Notes under the pieces: model-generated
The model's input: only the letters and a program-made list of their open reading frames with translations
Database searches by the model: none
Told to the model about the DNA's origin: nothing
Source of the DNA: a candidate division Zixibacteria bacterium SM23_81
GTDB taxonomy: Bacteria; SM23-81
Assembly: GCA_001304015.1 (NCBI GenBank)
Contig: LJUY01000028.1
Coordinates: forward strand, 1 to 36,018
Direction of reading: 5' to 3'
DNA: 36,018 nucleotides
Program-made: the position numbers and the translations under genes
Shown: piece after piece, positions 29,641 through 36,018 of the stretch
How the letters are laid out: each line of letters opens with the position of its first letter
Position numbering within the stretch: position 1 is the first letter of the stretch

Positions 29641-31302
29641 ATGATGTCTAAGGAATATCTGGCTCAAAAAATAGGCAAGATAACCGCCCAGATAGAGGGA
29701 TGGCCGACTCTGTCGTCCGATGAAATTCAGCTGGGGCGTCCTAAAAAAGGCACTCACGGGGATCTCTCCACAAATGTGGCTATGGTGCTGGCGAAAAGGA
29801 CGGGAGAGGATCCCATGGCCATCGCCGAGGCTATTTCCCAAAAGCTCAGACTGAATCGTGGCTTGGTTAAAAACTGGTCCGTCTGTGCTCCCGGGTTTAT
29901 CAATTTCGTTTACGGCGGGCGTTATCTTCGAAATCAGCTTTTGGAGATTCACGAGCAGGGTAAGAATTTCGGCAAGTGCGATATTGGCAAAGGGCAGAGG
30001 GTCCAAGTGGAGTTCGTCAGTGCCAACCCAACAGGTCCCCTGAATGTGGTCAACGCCAGAGCGGCAGCGGTGGGCGACAGCATCGCTAATCTTCTCCAGA
30101 CAATAGGTTATCACGTTGAGCGAGAATACTATGTCAACGACACGGGCCTCCAGGTGAAGCTGCTGACCGAGTCAGTGGAGGTCAGGTATCGGCAGCTTTT
30201 GGGGGAATCGGTGCCTTTTCCCGAGGATGGCTATCACGGTGAGTACATCATCGATCTCGCCAGAGAGATCATCGACCGAGAAGGTGTCAAGTATCTCTCT
30301 CCTCCCACGGCCGAAACCAGGGAGAAGATCCGCCATGAAGCGCTGCATAAGTTGGTAACTAAGCAGCAGGAGGATTTACGGCGTTTTGGAGTGGAGTTCG
30401 ATGTGTGGTTTAGTGAACGAAGCCTGAAAAAATCGGGTATCCTGGAGGAGGTTCTGGCCTTGCTCACCGAAGGAGGTCACATCTACGAGAAGGATGGAGC
30501 TGTTTGGTTCCGCTCCTCCAGCTTTTACGATCAAGACGATCGAGTTCTCATCAAGGAGGACGGCGAGGCAACTTATTTTCTGCTGGACACGGCTTATCAT
30601 AAAAACAAGTTCGATCGCGGATTCCACCGGGTTATCGACCTTTGGGGTCCTGATCATCACGGCTATTTGCCACGCATGCGCTCGGCCGTGAAGGCCTTGG
30701 GTATCCAGCCTGACCTTCTAGACCTGCGCATCATCCAGCAGGTTAATTTGCTTCGGGGAGGTAAGCCGATGAGGATGTCCAAACGGGCGGGTTCCCTCAT
30801 CAGTATGGGGGAGTTGTTAGATGAGGTGGGTGTGGACGTGGCTCGCTTCTTTTTCTTGATGCGCCGAATGGATAGCCATCTTGATTTTGATATGGACGTA
30901 GCCGTGGAGGAATCCGAGGAGAATCCCGTTTACTATGTCCAGTATGCACATGCTCGCTGCTGCAGTATCCTGAAGTACTCGAAATCGCAGGGCGCCGTTC
31001 TCTCTCCCATAAAGGATGTTGATCTCTCTTTGTTGAAAAGAGGGGAGGAGCTGGATCTCATCAAAGAACTTGCTCTGTTACCCGAGGTCATACAGGGAGC
31101 CGCCCAAGCCTTGGAGCCTCACAGGATAACCGGTTATCTTCGAGATGTAGCCACCTCCTTCCATCAGTTCTACCACAAACATCGGGTGGTCACCGACAGC
31201 CCTGGTCTCACCGCCGCCCGTCTTGCCCTGGTGGAGGCCACCCGAATCGTTCTGAGAAATGCCCTGAGAATCATAGGCGTGAGCGCGCCCATTTCTATGT
31301 GA
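29641..31302 (+). CDS. argS: Arginyl-tRNA synthetase with altered HIGH motif
   Basis: 553 residues, normal for ArgRS. Class I enzyme that charges tRNA-Arg. N-terminal Add1-type tRNA-binding domain (~1-110, 'KKGTHGDLSTNVAMVLAK'), Rossmann core with 'VEFVSANPTGPL' then Asn135-Val-Val-Asn138, 'EYYVNDTGLQVKLL', 'DLWGPDHHGYLPRM', KMSKS equivalent 'MRMSKRAG' (~377-384), and C-terminal DALR anticodon domain ('VQYAHARCCSILK'). The usual HIGH signature (H-x-G-H, as in P-L-H-V-G-H-G-R-G) is here N-V-V-N-A-R-A: both histidines and the glycine are changed, in frame and without other damage. It may be a lineage variant. No other argS copy is in the window. Confidence 0.92.
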   Translation: MMSKEYLAQKIGKITAQIEGWPTLSSDEIQLGRPKKGTHGDLSTNVAMVLAKRTGEDPMAIAEAISQKLRLNRGLVKNWSVCAPGFINFVYGGRYLRNQLLEIHEQGKNFGKCDIGKGQRVQVEFVSANPTGPLNVVNARAAAVGDSIANLLQTIGYHVEREYYVNDTGLQVKLLTESVEVRYRQLLGESVPFPEDGYHGEYIIDLAREIIDREGVKYLSPPTAETREKIRHEALHKLVTKQQEDLRRFGVEFDVWFSERSLKKSGILEEVLALLTEGGHIYEKDGAVWFRSSSFYDQDDRVLIKEDGEATYFLLDTAYHKNKFDRGFHRVIDLWGPDHHGYLPRMRSAVKALGIQPDLLDLRIIQQVNLLRGGKPMRMSKRAGSLISMGELLDEVGVDVARFFFLMRRMDSHLDFDMDVAVEESEENPVYYVQYAHARCCSILKYSKSQGAVLSPIKDVDLSLLKRGEELDLIKELALLPEVIQGAAQALEPHRITGYLRDVATSFHQFYHKHRVVTDSPGLTAARLALVEATRIVLRNALRIIGVSAPISM

Positions 31303-31358
31303 ACGGGGGGCAACTAAGCTTCTGAGCACTGAAAATCTCTCTCTTAAGAGGTACAAAC

Positions 31359-32606
31359 ATGGATATTGTGGAGCTGAAGACGAAGACTATCTCCGAGCTG
31401 TTGGAGGTGGCCCAGGATTTGGACATCTCCGGAGTCAGCTCCCTGAGAAAACAGGAGCTGATCTTTAAAATTCTGGAAGCTCAGACGGAGAAAAACGGGT
31501 ACATCTTCGCCGCGGGAGTGCTGGAAATATTGCCAGAAGGATACGGATTTTTGCGATCTCCAGACTACAATTACTTGCCCGGTCCTGATGACATCTATGT
31601 TTCTCCATCCCAAATAAAGCGATTTGATCTTCGTACCGGAGACACCATCTCGGGTCAGATCCGGCCCCCTAAAGAGACGGAGAAGTATTTCGCCCTGCTG
31701 CGAGTGGAAGCGGTTAATTTTGAGAATCCCGAGCTGGCCAAGCAAAAAATTCTATTCGATAACCTGACACCGTTGTATCCTCAGGAGAAAATAAGACTTG
31801 AAGAACCCTCACGGGATCTATCCATGCGCATCATGGATCTCCTCACCCCCATTGGCATGGGACAGAGAGGTCTCATCGTGTCTCCATCGCGAGCTGGCAA
31901 GACCATTCTGCTACAGAAAGTGGCCAATAGCATCACCACAAATCATCCCAACATCAAGCTTATCGTTCTGCTCATCGACGAACGCCCAGAGGAGGTCACC
32001 GACATGGAGAGGTCGGTGAAGGGTGAGGTGATCAGCTCCACTTTCGATGAGCCCGCCGAGCGGCATGTTCAAGTAGCAGACATGGTGCTGGAGAAAGCAA
32101 AACGGCTCGTTGAGCACCAACACGATGTGGTCATCATTTTGGACAGCATCACACGGCTGGCTCGAGCCCATAATGCCGTGGTGCCCCATAGTGGTAAGAT
32201 TCTCTCCGGAGGCGTTGATTCCAATGCTCTCCACCGGCCCAAACGCTTTTTTGGCGCAGCCCGCAACATAGAGGAGGGCGGCAGTCTGACCATCATCGCC
32301 ACCGCCCTGATCGAAACTGGCAGCCGGATGGATGAGGTGATCTTCGAGGAGTTCAAAGGAACTGGCAACATGGAGCTGGTTCTGGATCGCCGGTTGGCCG
32401 ATCGCCGCATCTTTCCGGCTATCGATATCAACCGTTCGGGCACTCGGAAAGAGGAACTGCTGCTGGTCGAGGAAGAGTTGAACCGGGTTTGGATCCTGCG
32501 AAAATTTCTCAACGAGATGAACGCCATCGAGGCTATGGAGTTTTTGCTGGAAAAGATGGGATCCACCAAGAACAATAAAAAATTCTTGGAGTCCATGAGC
32601 CAGTAG
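31359..32606 (+). CDS. rho: Transcription termination factor Rho
   Basis: 415 residues, ATG behind AAGAGGT. Hexameric RNA-dependent ATPase that ends transcription. N-terminal Rho_N helical domain (~1-45), cold-shock-like RNA-binding domain (~48-118, '[16 protein letters not shown]'), ATPase domain with Walker A '[12 protein letters not shown]' (~176-187), Walker B-like '[14 protein letters not shown]', R-loop '[20 protein letters not shown]' and C-terminal '[18 protein letters not shown]'. There is no long insertion as in actinobacterial Rho. rpmE directly downstream is a common arrangement. Confidence 0.97.
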   Translation: MDIVELKTKTISELLEVAQDLDISGVSSLRKQELIFKILEAQTEKNGYIFAAGVLEILPEGYGFLRSPDYNYLPGPDDIYVSPSQIKRFDLRTGDTISGQIRPPKETEKYFALLRVEAVNFENPELAKQKILFDNLTPLYPQEKIRLEEPSRDLSMRIMDLLTPIGMGQRGLIVSPSRAGKTILLQKVANSITTNHPNIKLIVLLIDERPEEVTDMERSVKGEVISSTFDEPAERHVQVADMVLEKAKRLVEHQHDVVIILDSITRLARAHNAVVPHSGKILSGGVDSNALHRPKRFFGAARNIEEGGSLTIIATALIETGSRMDEVIFEEFKGTGNMELVLDRRLADRRIFPAIDINRSGTRKEELLLVEEELNRVWILRKFLNEMNAIEAMEFLLEKMGSTKNNKKFLESMSQ

Positions 32607-32627
32607 TACCACTGAGGGCCTTTTCTC

Positions 32628-32656
32628 TTGCACCAGGCATGCATTTTAGGTATATT
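32628..32656 (+). promoter_or_regulatory. Promoter for rpmE and downstream genes
   Basis: TTGCAC (32628-32633), a 17-bp spacer and TATATT (32651-32656), ending about 40 bp before the rpmE start. It allows rpmE, the DUF1385 gene, prfA and prmC to be transcribed independently of rho. Confidence 0.7.
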
Positions 32657-32698
32657 TTCAAAAGACTTTGTGCCAGAGGAAATTTGAAGGAGGTTGTT

Positions 32699-32989
32699 TT
32701 GAAGAAAGATATCCATCCCGAGTATAAAGAGACCACCATTACCTGTGCCTGTGGGAATGTCATTCACACCCGATCCACCAAAAGCAACATCCGAGTTGAA
32801 ATCTGCTCTCGCTGTCATCCCTTTTTCACCGGCAAACAGAAGCTGGTGGATACGGCTGGCCGTGTGGAGCGATTTCGGAAGAAATATGGCCTTGACGATT
32901 CTAAGGAGGAGAAGTCCTCGGACCAGGATCCCTCTGTTCAAAAAAAGGAAGAGGAGAATCAATCCTACACAAAGGCCAAAGATCAATAG
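32699..32989 (+). CDS. rpmE: 50S ribosomal protein L31 (zinc form, extended)
   Basis: TTG 32699 is chosen because AAGGAGG lies 5 nt upstream and the product then begins MKKDIHPEY, the usual L31 start; a longer frame from 32639 overlaps the promoter. 96 residues. The zinc ligands Cys16, Cys18, Cys36 and Cys39 are all present (T-C-A-C-G-N, C-S-R-C-H-P-F), so this is the zinc-binding C+ type. Residues ~66-96 are a highly charged Lys/Glu/Asp/Ser tail not found in typical ~70-residue L31; it is probably disordered. Confidence 0.95.
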   Translation: MKKDIHPEYKETTITCACGNVIHTRSTKSNIRVEICSRCHPFFTGKQKLVDTAGRVERFRKKYGLDDSKEEKSSDQDPSVQKKEEENQSYTKAKDQ

Positions 32990-33074
32990 CTCTTGGGGCG
33001 CTAAGGGGATATTCCAAGGGAAACACCCGGTTCGGCGCCCTTTTCTCATCTAGGTCAGGAGGAAGGTTGCGGAG

Positions 33075-33986
33075 ATGCCTCCAGATATCGATGTGGGGGG
33101 ACAGGCGGTTATTGAGGGGGTCATGATCCGCTCCCCGAAGCGAGTGGTGACCGCCATCCGTCTGAAAAATGGCGAGATTGTGGTGAAAAATGATCCCTAC
33201 ACGTCCTTGACGAAAAGATACCGCCTTCTCCAACTACCTGTTTTGCGAGGCGTGATCTCTTTCTTTGAGATGTTGGTGATAGGTCTGAAGACCTTGAATT
33301 ATTCGGCAGAGGTGGCCATGACCGACCTGGAGGAAGAACAGAAGGGAGAGAAGTCTCATTCTCGAAACGAGGGATATCTCGTGGTGAGTTTAGTTCTCGG
33401 CCTAGGATTGGGACTGGCCATTTTTTTCTTTACACCACTCCTGCTGGCTAGTTTGCTTCAAATTCAGAAGAGCGCCCTCGGTTTTAACCTCGTCGCCGGC
33501 GGTATTCGTATTCTCCTTTTTCTCGGTTACGTCTGGGTCATCTCGCTGTTCCGGGAACTGCGCCGGTTATTCGAATATCACGGAGCGGAGCACAAAACCA
33601 TCTTCGCATACGAGGGGGGCCAAGATCTGACCGTCGAGAAGGTCAGAAGTTTCAGCACCCGGCATCCCCGCTGTGGCACCAGCTATCTGCTCATCGTAGC
33701 CCTATTCGCCATCTTGATATTTGCGCTGGCCGATACTATTTACGCTTTGAGGATGGGCCAATTGCCAGGCCTGGCCCAACGGCTTTTGATTCATTTTATG
33801 CTCCTGCCTTTGGTTGCCGGGGCCTCCTATGAGCTCCTCAAGCTTTCGGGGCGAGCTCGCAAGTATCGGCTGGCCAGGGTGCTGATGGCCCCTGGTTTGT
33901 GGATTCAGAGAATCACCACTCGGGAGCCTGACGACAATCAGCTGGCTGTGGCTTTAGTGGCCTTAAAGGAAGCCGTGGCCCCCTGA
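33075..33986 (+). CDS. DUF1385 (YqhQ-like) membrane protein
   Basis: 303 residues, ATG behind AGGAGGAAGG. N-terminus '[20 protein letters not shown]' is the family signature, followed by '[20 protein letters not shown]'. Then come several membrane helices (~100-155, ~205-255) and the conserved '[14 protein letters not shown]' and '[12 protein letters not shown]' segments, whose His, Glu and Cys residues could bind a metal. The family, including Bacillus YqhQ, has no established biochemical role. It is regularly found between rpmE and prfA/prmC, as here, which hints at a link to translation or simply reflects a conserved operon. Confidence 0.93.
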   Translation: MPPDIDVGGQAVIEGVMIRSPKRVVTAIRLKNGEIVVKNDPYTSLTKRYRLLQLPVLRGVISFFEMLVIGLKTLNYSAEVAMTDLEEEQKGEKSHSRNEGYLVVSLVLGLGLGLAIFFFTPLLLASLLQIQKSALGFNLVAGGIRILLFLGYVWVISLFRELRRLFEYHGAEHKTIFAYEGGQDLTVEKVRSFSTRHPRCGTSYLLIVALFAILIFALADTIYALRMGQLPGLAQRLLIHFMLLPLVAGASYELLKLSGRARKYRLARVLMAPGLWIQRITTREPDDNQLAVALVALKEAVAP

Positions 33987-34024
33987 TCTGGGCGCTCCCG
34001 TTCTACATAGGAGTCAAATATTCC

Positions 34025-35095
34025 ATGCTCAAAAAACTGGACAAAGCGATTGTGAGACATTCGACTCTGCACCAGAAGCTCAGTGACCCCCAAGTGGCGG
34101 CCAACCGTGAGCTATATCGAAAGCTGGCCCGTGAATATCGGGAGCTGTCGGAGATAGTGGACGTGGCCCATCGTTACAAGGAAGCGTGCCGGAATATTGA
34201 AGAGGATCAAAAACTGTTGTCCTCCTCCGATGAGGAGTTGGCCAAGCTGGCGCGAGAAGAAATTCTGGAGCTAAAGGCGAAGCGGCAGCAGTTGGAGGAG
34301 AAGCTGAAACTGATGCTGGTTCCAGAGAATCCACGAGACAAGGGAAATGCCATTGTGGAGATCCGGGCCGGGACTGGAGGTGAAGAAGCTAGCCTGTTCG
34401 CAGCCGATTTGCTTCGGATGTACTCGAAGTTTGCCGAAAGACAAGGGTGGCGCATTGAGATAATGAGCTCTAATCCCACAGGGATTGGTGGATTTAAAGA
34501 GGTTATCTTCGCTGTGGAAGGGGCCGGTGTATACGGTCAGATGAAGTTCGAGAGTGGCGTCCATCGGGTACAAAGAGTTCCCCTAACCGAGTCTAGTGGG
34601 CGCATACATACTTCCGCTGCTTCCGTAGTGGTCCTTCCAGAGCCCGAGGAGGTGGAGGTGCAGATCGATCCTAAAGATCTGCGGGTGGATGTGTTTAGAT
34701 CCTCTGGTCCTGGCGGACAGAGTGTAAACACCACCGATTCGGCAGTGCGCATCACCCATATCCCCACGGGGATCGTGGCCACCTGCCAGGACGAGAAATC
34801 ACAGCATAAGAACAAAGCCAAGGCTTTGAAAGTTCTTAGAGCCCGAATATTAGATCAAGCTCAAGAAGAAAACCGCCAAGCTTTGGCTCGGAGTCGGAAA
34901 TCACAGGTTGGGACCGGTGACCGGAGCGCAAAAATTCGGACCTACAACTTTCCTCAGGGTCGGTTGACCGACCATCGTGCCGGAATTACCCTCTACAAAC
35001 TGGAGCAGATTTTAACCGGAGAGCTAGAGGAAGTCATCCAGGCCTTGCAGACAGCGGAAAGAAAGGAGAGGTTAAGTGAGCTGGACAGCACTTGA
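34025..35095 (+). CDS. prfA: Peptide chain release factor 1
   Basis: 356 residues, the usual RF1 length. It reads UAA and UAG and triggers peptide release. Coiled N-terminal domain (~1-105), '[20 protein letters not shown]' (~112-131), tripeptide anticodon region '[14 protein letters not shown]' (~184-197; P-L-T where RF1 commonly has P-A-T or P-V-T), and the catalytic G-G-Q at 230-232 in '[20 protein letters not shown]'. The RF2-type S-P-F is absent. The prmC gene downstream encodes the enzyme that methylates the GGQ glutamine. The ribosome binding site AGGAG is 11 nt from the ATG. Confidence 0.96.
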   Translation: MLKKLDKAIVRHSTLHQKLSDPQVAANRELYRKLAREYRELSEIVDVAHRYKEACRNIEEDQKLLSSSDEELAKLAREEILELKAKRQQLEEKLKLMLVPENPRDKGNAIVEIRAGTGGEEASLFAADLLRMYSKFAERQGWRIEIMSSNPTGIGGFKEVIFAVEGAGVYGQMKFESGVHRVQRVPLTESSGRIHTSAASVVVLPEPEEVEVQIDPKDLRVDVFRSSGPGGQSVNTTDSAVRITHIPTGIVATCQDEKSQHKNKAKALKVLRARILDQAQEENRQALARSRKSQVGTGDRSAKIRTYNFPQGRLTDHRAGITLYKLEQILTGELEEVIQALQTAERKERLSELDST

Positions 35096-35211
35096 GCTGG
35101 TCTGGGAAATCTGCCCTGCTTTGGGAAGATTTTTTCATCATCCGAGCATTTCGCAATAGACTGAAGATGGGTAGAGGGTCTTGGAGCGAGATTCCATTGA
35201 AGGGGGAATTC

Positions 35212-35514
35212 ATGTCGGAGAAAGCAGTCAGAGAGCGACAGAAAAAGGTGAATTCTCTGAAGGTTCGTCAGGAAAAGGTGTTGAAGCTGCGAGAATTTCT
35301 GATTTCGGAGAAGGAGATCGTCATAGGACTTTTGGAGAAATCCCTGGGGGGACAAAATGGCGATCGGATCGACAATCTGCGCAGAAGAATCCACGAAAAA
35401 GAACGGCAACTGCATCTGGTGGAGGAGGAGCTAAAGGAGATTCAGGCTCGACTGGCAGAAGCAGAGAGCCATTTGAAGGATACATGGGCTGGAGGCTCGA
35501 GGGGAGAAAAGTGA
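35212..35514 (+). CDS. Small coiled-coil protein between prfA and prmC
   Basis: 100 residues from ATG 35212 behind AAGGGGGAA; a longer frame to 35092 would overlap prfA and lacks a site. Nearly the whole chain is charged heptad-like helix: 'RERQKKVNSLKVRQEKVLKL', 'RIDNLRRRIHEKERQLHLVE', 'EELKEIQARLAEAESHL'. No metal ligands, signal peptide or known enzyme motif. It is probably a two-helix coiled coil. I do not recognise the family. The position within a prfA-prmC pair suggests co-expression with translation genes. Confidence 0.7.
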   Translation: MSEKAVRERQKKVNSLKVRQEKVLKLREFLISEKEIVIGLLEKSLGGQNGDRIDNLRRRIHEKERQLHLVEEELKEIQARLAEAESHLKDTWAGGSRGEK

Positions 35515-35557
35515 TGTGGGACCGGGGAATGTTCCATTAAGAGCGGAGAAAGCGCAA

Positions 35558-36018
35558 GTGCAGACTGTCGCGGAAATCTTGAATAAGACCTCCGGATATC
35601 TGAAGAGAAAGGGGCTGGAGAATCCACGACTCAACGCCGAAACGATGCTGGAGCACGTCTTGGGCCTCAAGCGTATCGATCTTTATCTGGATCACGATCG
35701 ACCCATGCAAGACCATGAACTGATAGCCTTTCGGTCGCTGGTGAAGCGTCGTCTGGCAGGCTGCCCTGTGCAATACTTGACGGGGGAGACGGAATTTTTC
35801 TCGCTGAGTTTTCAAATCAGCTCTGATGCCTTGATCCCCCGTCCAGAGACGGAGATCCTGGTGGAGGCGGTTCTGGACCTTCTCAAGTCTCGGGCTCGGC
35901 CCTTAAAAGTGGTCGACCTGGGGACGGGTTCTGGAATCATTGCCATCAATCTGGCCGTTCATCTTGGGTGCGCCCAATTGTGGGCAACCGATTGCTCTCG
36001 GGAGGCCTTAGCGTTGGC
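35558..36018 (+). CDS. prmC: Release factor glutamine methyltransferase (3' end outside window)
   Basis: GTG 35558 makes the product begin 'VQTVAEILNKTSGYLKRKGL', the normal PrmC start, with GGAG 9 nt upstream; GTG 35516 behind GGGGAG is an alternative that adds 14 residues. 153 residues are visible. PrmC uses S-adenosylmethionine to N5-methylate the glutamine of the GGQ motif in RF1 and RF2. Helical N-domain with 'NPRLNAETMLEHVLG' and 'RLAGCPVQYLTGETEFFSLS', then 'LIPRPETEILVEAVLDLL' and the SAM-binding 'VVDLGTGSGIIAINLA'. The catalytic N-P-P-Y lies beyond the window edge. It follows prfA, its substrate gene. Confidence 0.93.
   Translation, partial: MQTVAEILNKTSGYLKRKGLENPRLNAETMLEHVLGLKRIDLYLDHDRPMQDHELIAFRSLVKRRLAGCPVQYLTGETEFFSLSFQISSDALIPRPETEILVEAVLDLLKSRARPLKVVDLGTGSGIIAINLAVHLGCAQLWATDCSREALAL

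Noticed and set aside
29641-31302. argS as a pseudogene because of the missing HIGH motif
   Set aside because: The frame is full length and all other ArgRS motifs are intact, so loss of function is not the simplest reading.
31911-33049. Minus-strand open frames opposite rho and rpmE
   Set aside because: Rho and L31 are unmistakable on the plus strand, and the antisense frames have no recognisable protein features.

Overview
The window comes from a bacterial chromosome of moderate GC. The organism is probably an uncultured diderm. This is inferred from a PEP-CTERM-tailed protein, large exported fibre-like proteins of the NVGIGT/KLDV repeat type, and a small exported protein that looks like an outer-membrane or envelope protein. 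No rRNA or clade-specific marker is present, so I do not name a phylum. Housekeeping genes are tightly packed, often overlap or nearly touch, and use ATG, GTG and TTG starts behind clear AGGAGG-type ribosome binding sites.

Layout. (1) Positions 1-10225 hold an accessory surface-protein region. It has three very large repeat-rich proteins in tandem; the first is cut by the window edge and the second is broken by a frameshift. A fibronectin-III-type exported protein and a small PEP-CTERM protein follow. (2) Positions 10522-14831 hold an ArsR-controlled operon: repressor, ArsP/COG0701-type permease, two small CxxC thioredoxin-fold proteins, a membrane protein fusing two thioredoxin domains to a CcdA/DsbD-type electron conduit, and a small unknown. 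This is the best candidate for an under-described system, namely a redox-powered metalloid or organometalloid export module. (3) Positions 14910-17196 (minus strand) carry two CNNM/CorC-type CBS-domain membrane proteins. (4) Positions 17410-20079 carry the cofactor genes nadC, birA and coaX. (5) Positions 20165-22327 carry groES-groEL behind a sigma70-type promoter and a perfect CIRCE operator, closed by an intrinsic terminator. (6) Positions 22467-25240 carry an aminotransferase-like gene, folB, folK and a deoxynucleoside kinase. (7) Positions 25564-27995 carry panB, panC and a GlmU N-domain-like nucleotidyltransferase, behind a leader with good RNA-structure potential. (8) Positions 28074-36018 carry a small exported protein, a LytR_C protein, rsfS, argS, rho, rpmE, a YqhQ/DUF1385 membrane protein, prfA, a coiled-coil protein and the start of prmC. 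These are mainly translation and transcription-termination genes.

How they fit together: panB, panC and coaX supply pantothenate and its phosphorylation towards CoA. nadC, birA, folB and folK serve NAD, biotin and folate. rpmE, prfA, prmC, rsfS and argS serve the ribosome and translation. The surface genes show domain shuffling, tandem 45-bp repeats and recent gene conversion, so this block is probably the fast-evolving part of the window.

Two otherwise intact enzymes have altered hallmark residues. The aminotransferase-like protein has Met in place of the PLP lysine. The ArgRS has NVVN in place of its HIGH motif. Both are read directly from the codons and deserve a check against raw reads and relatives.
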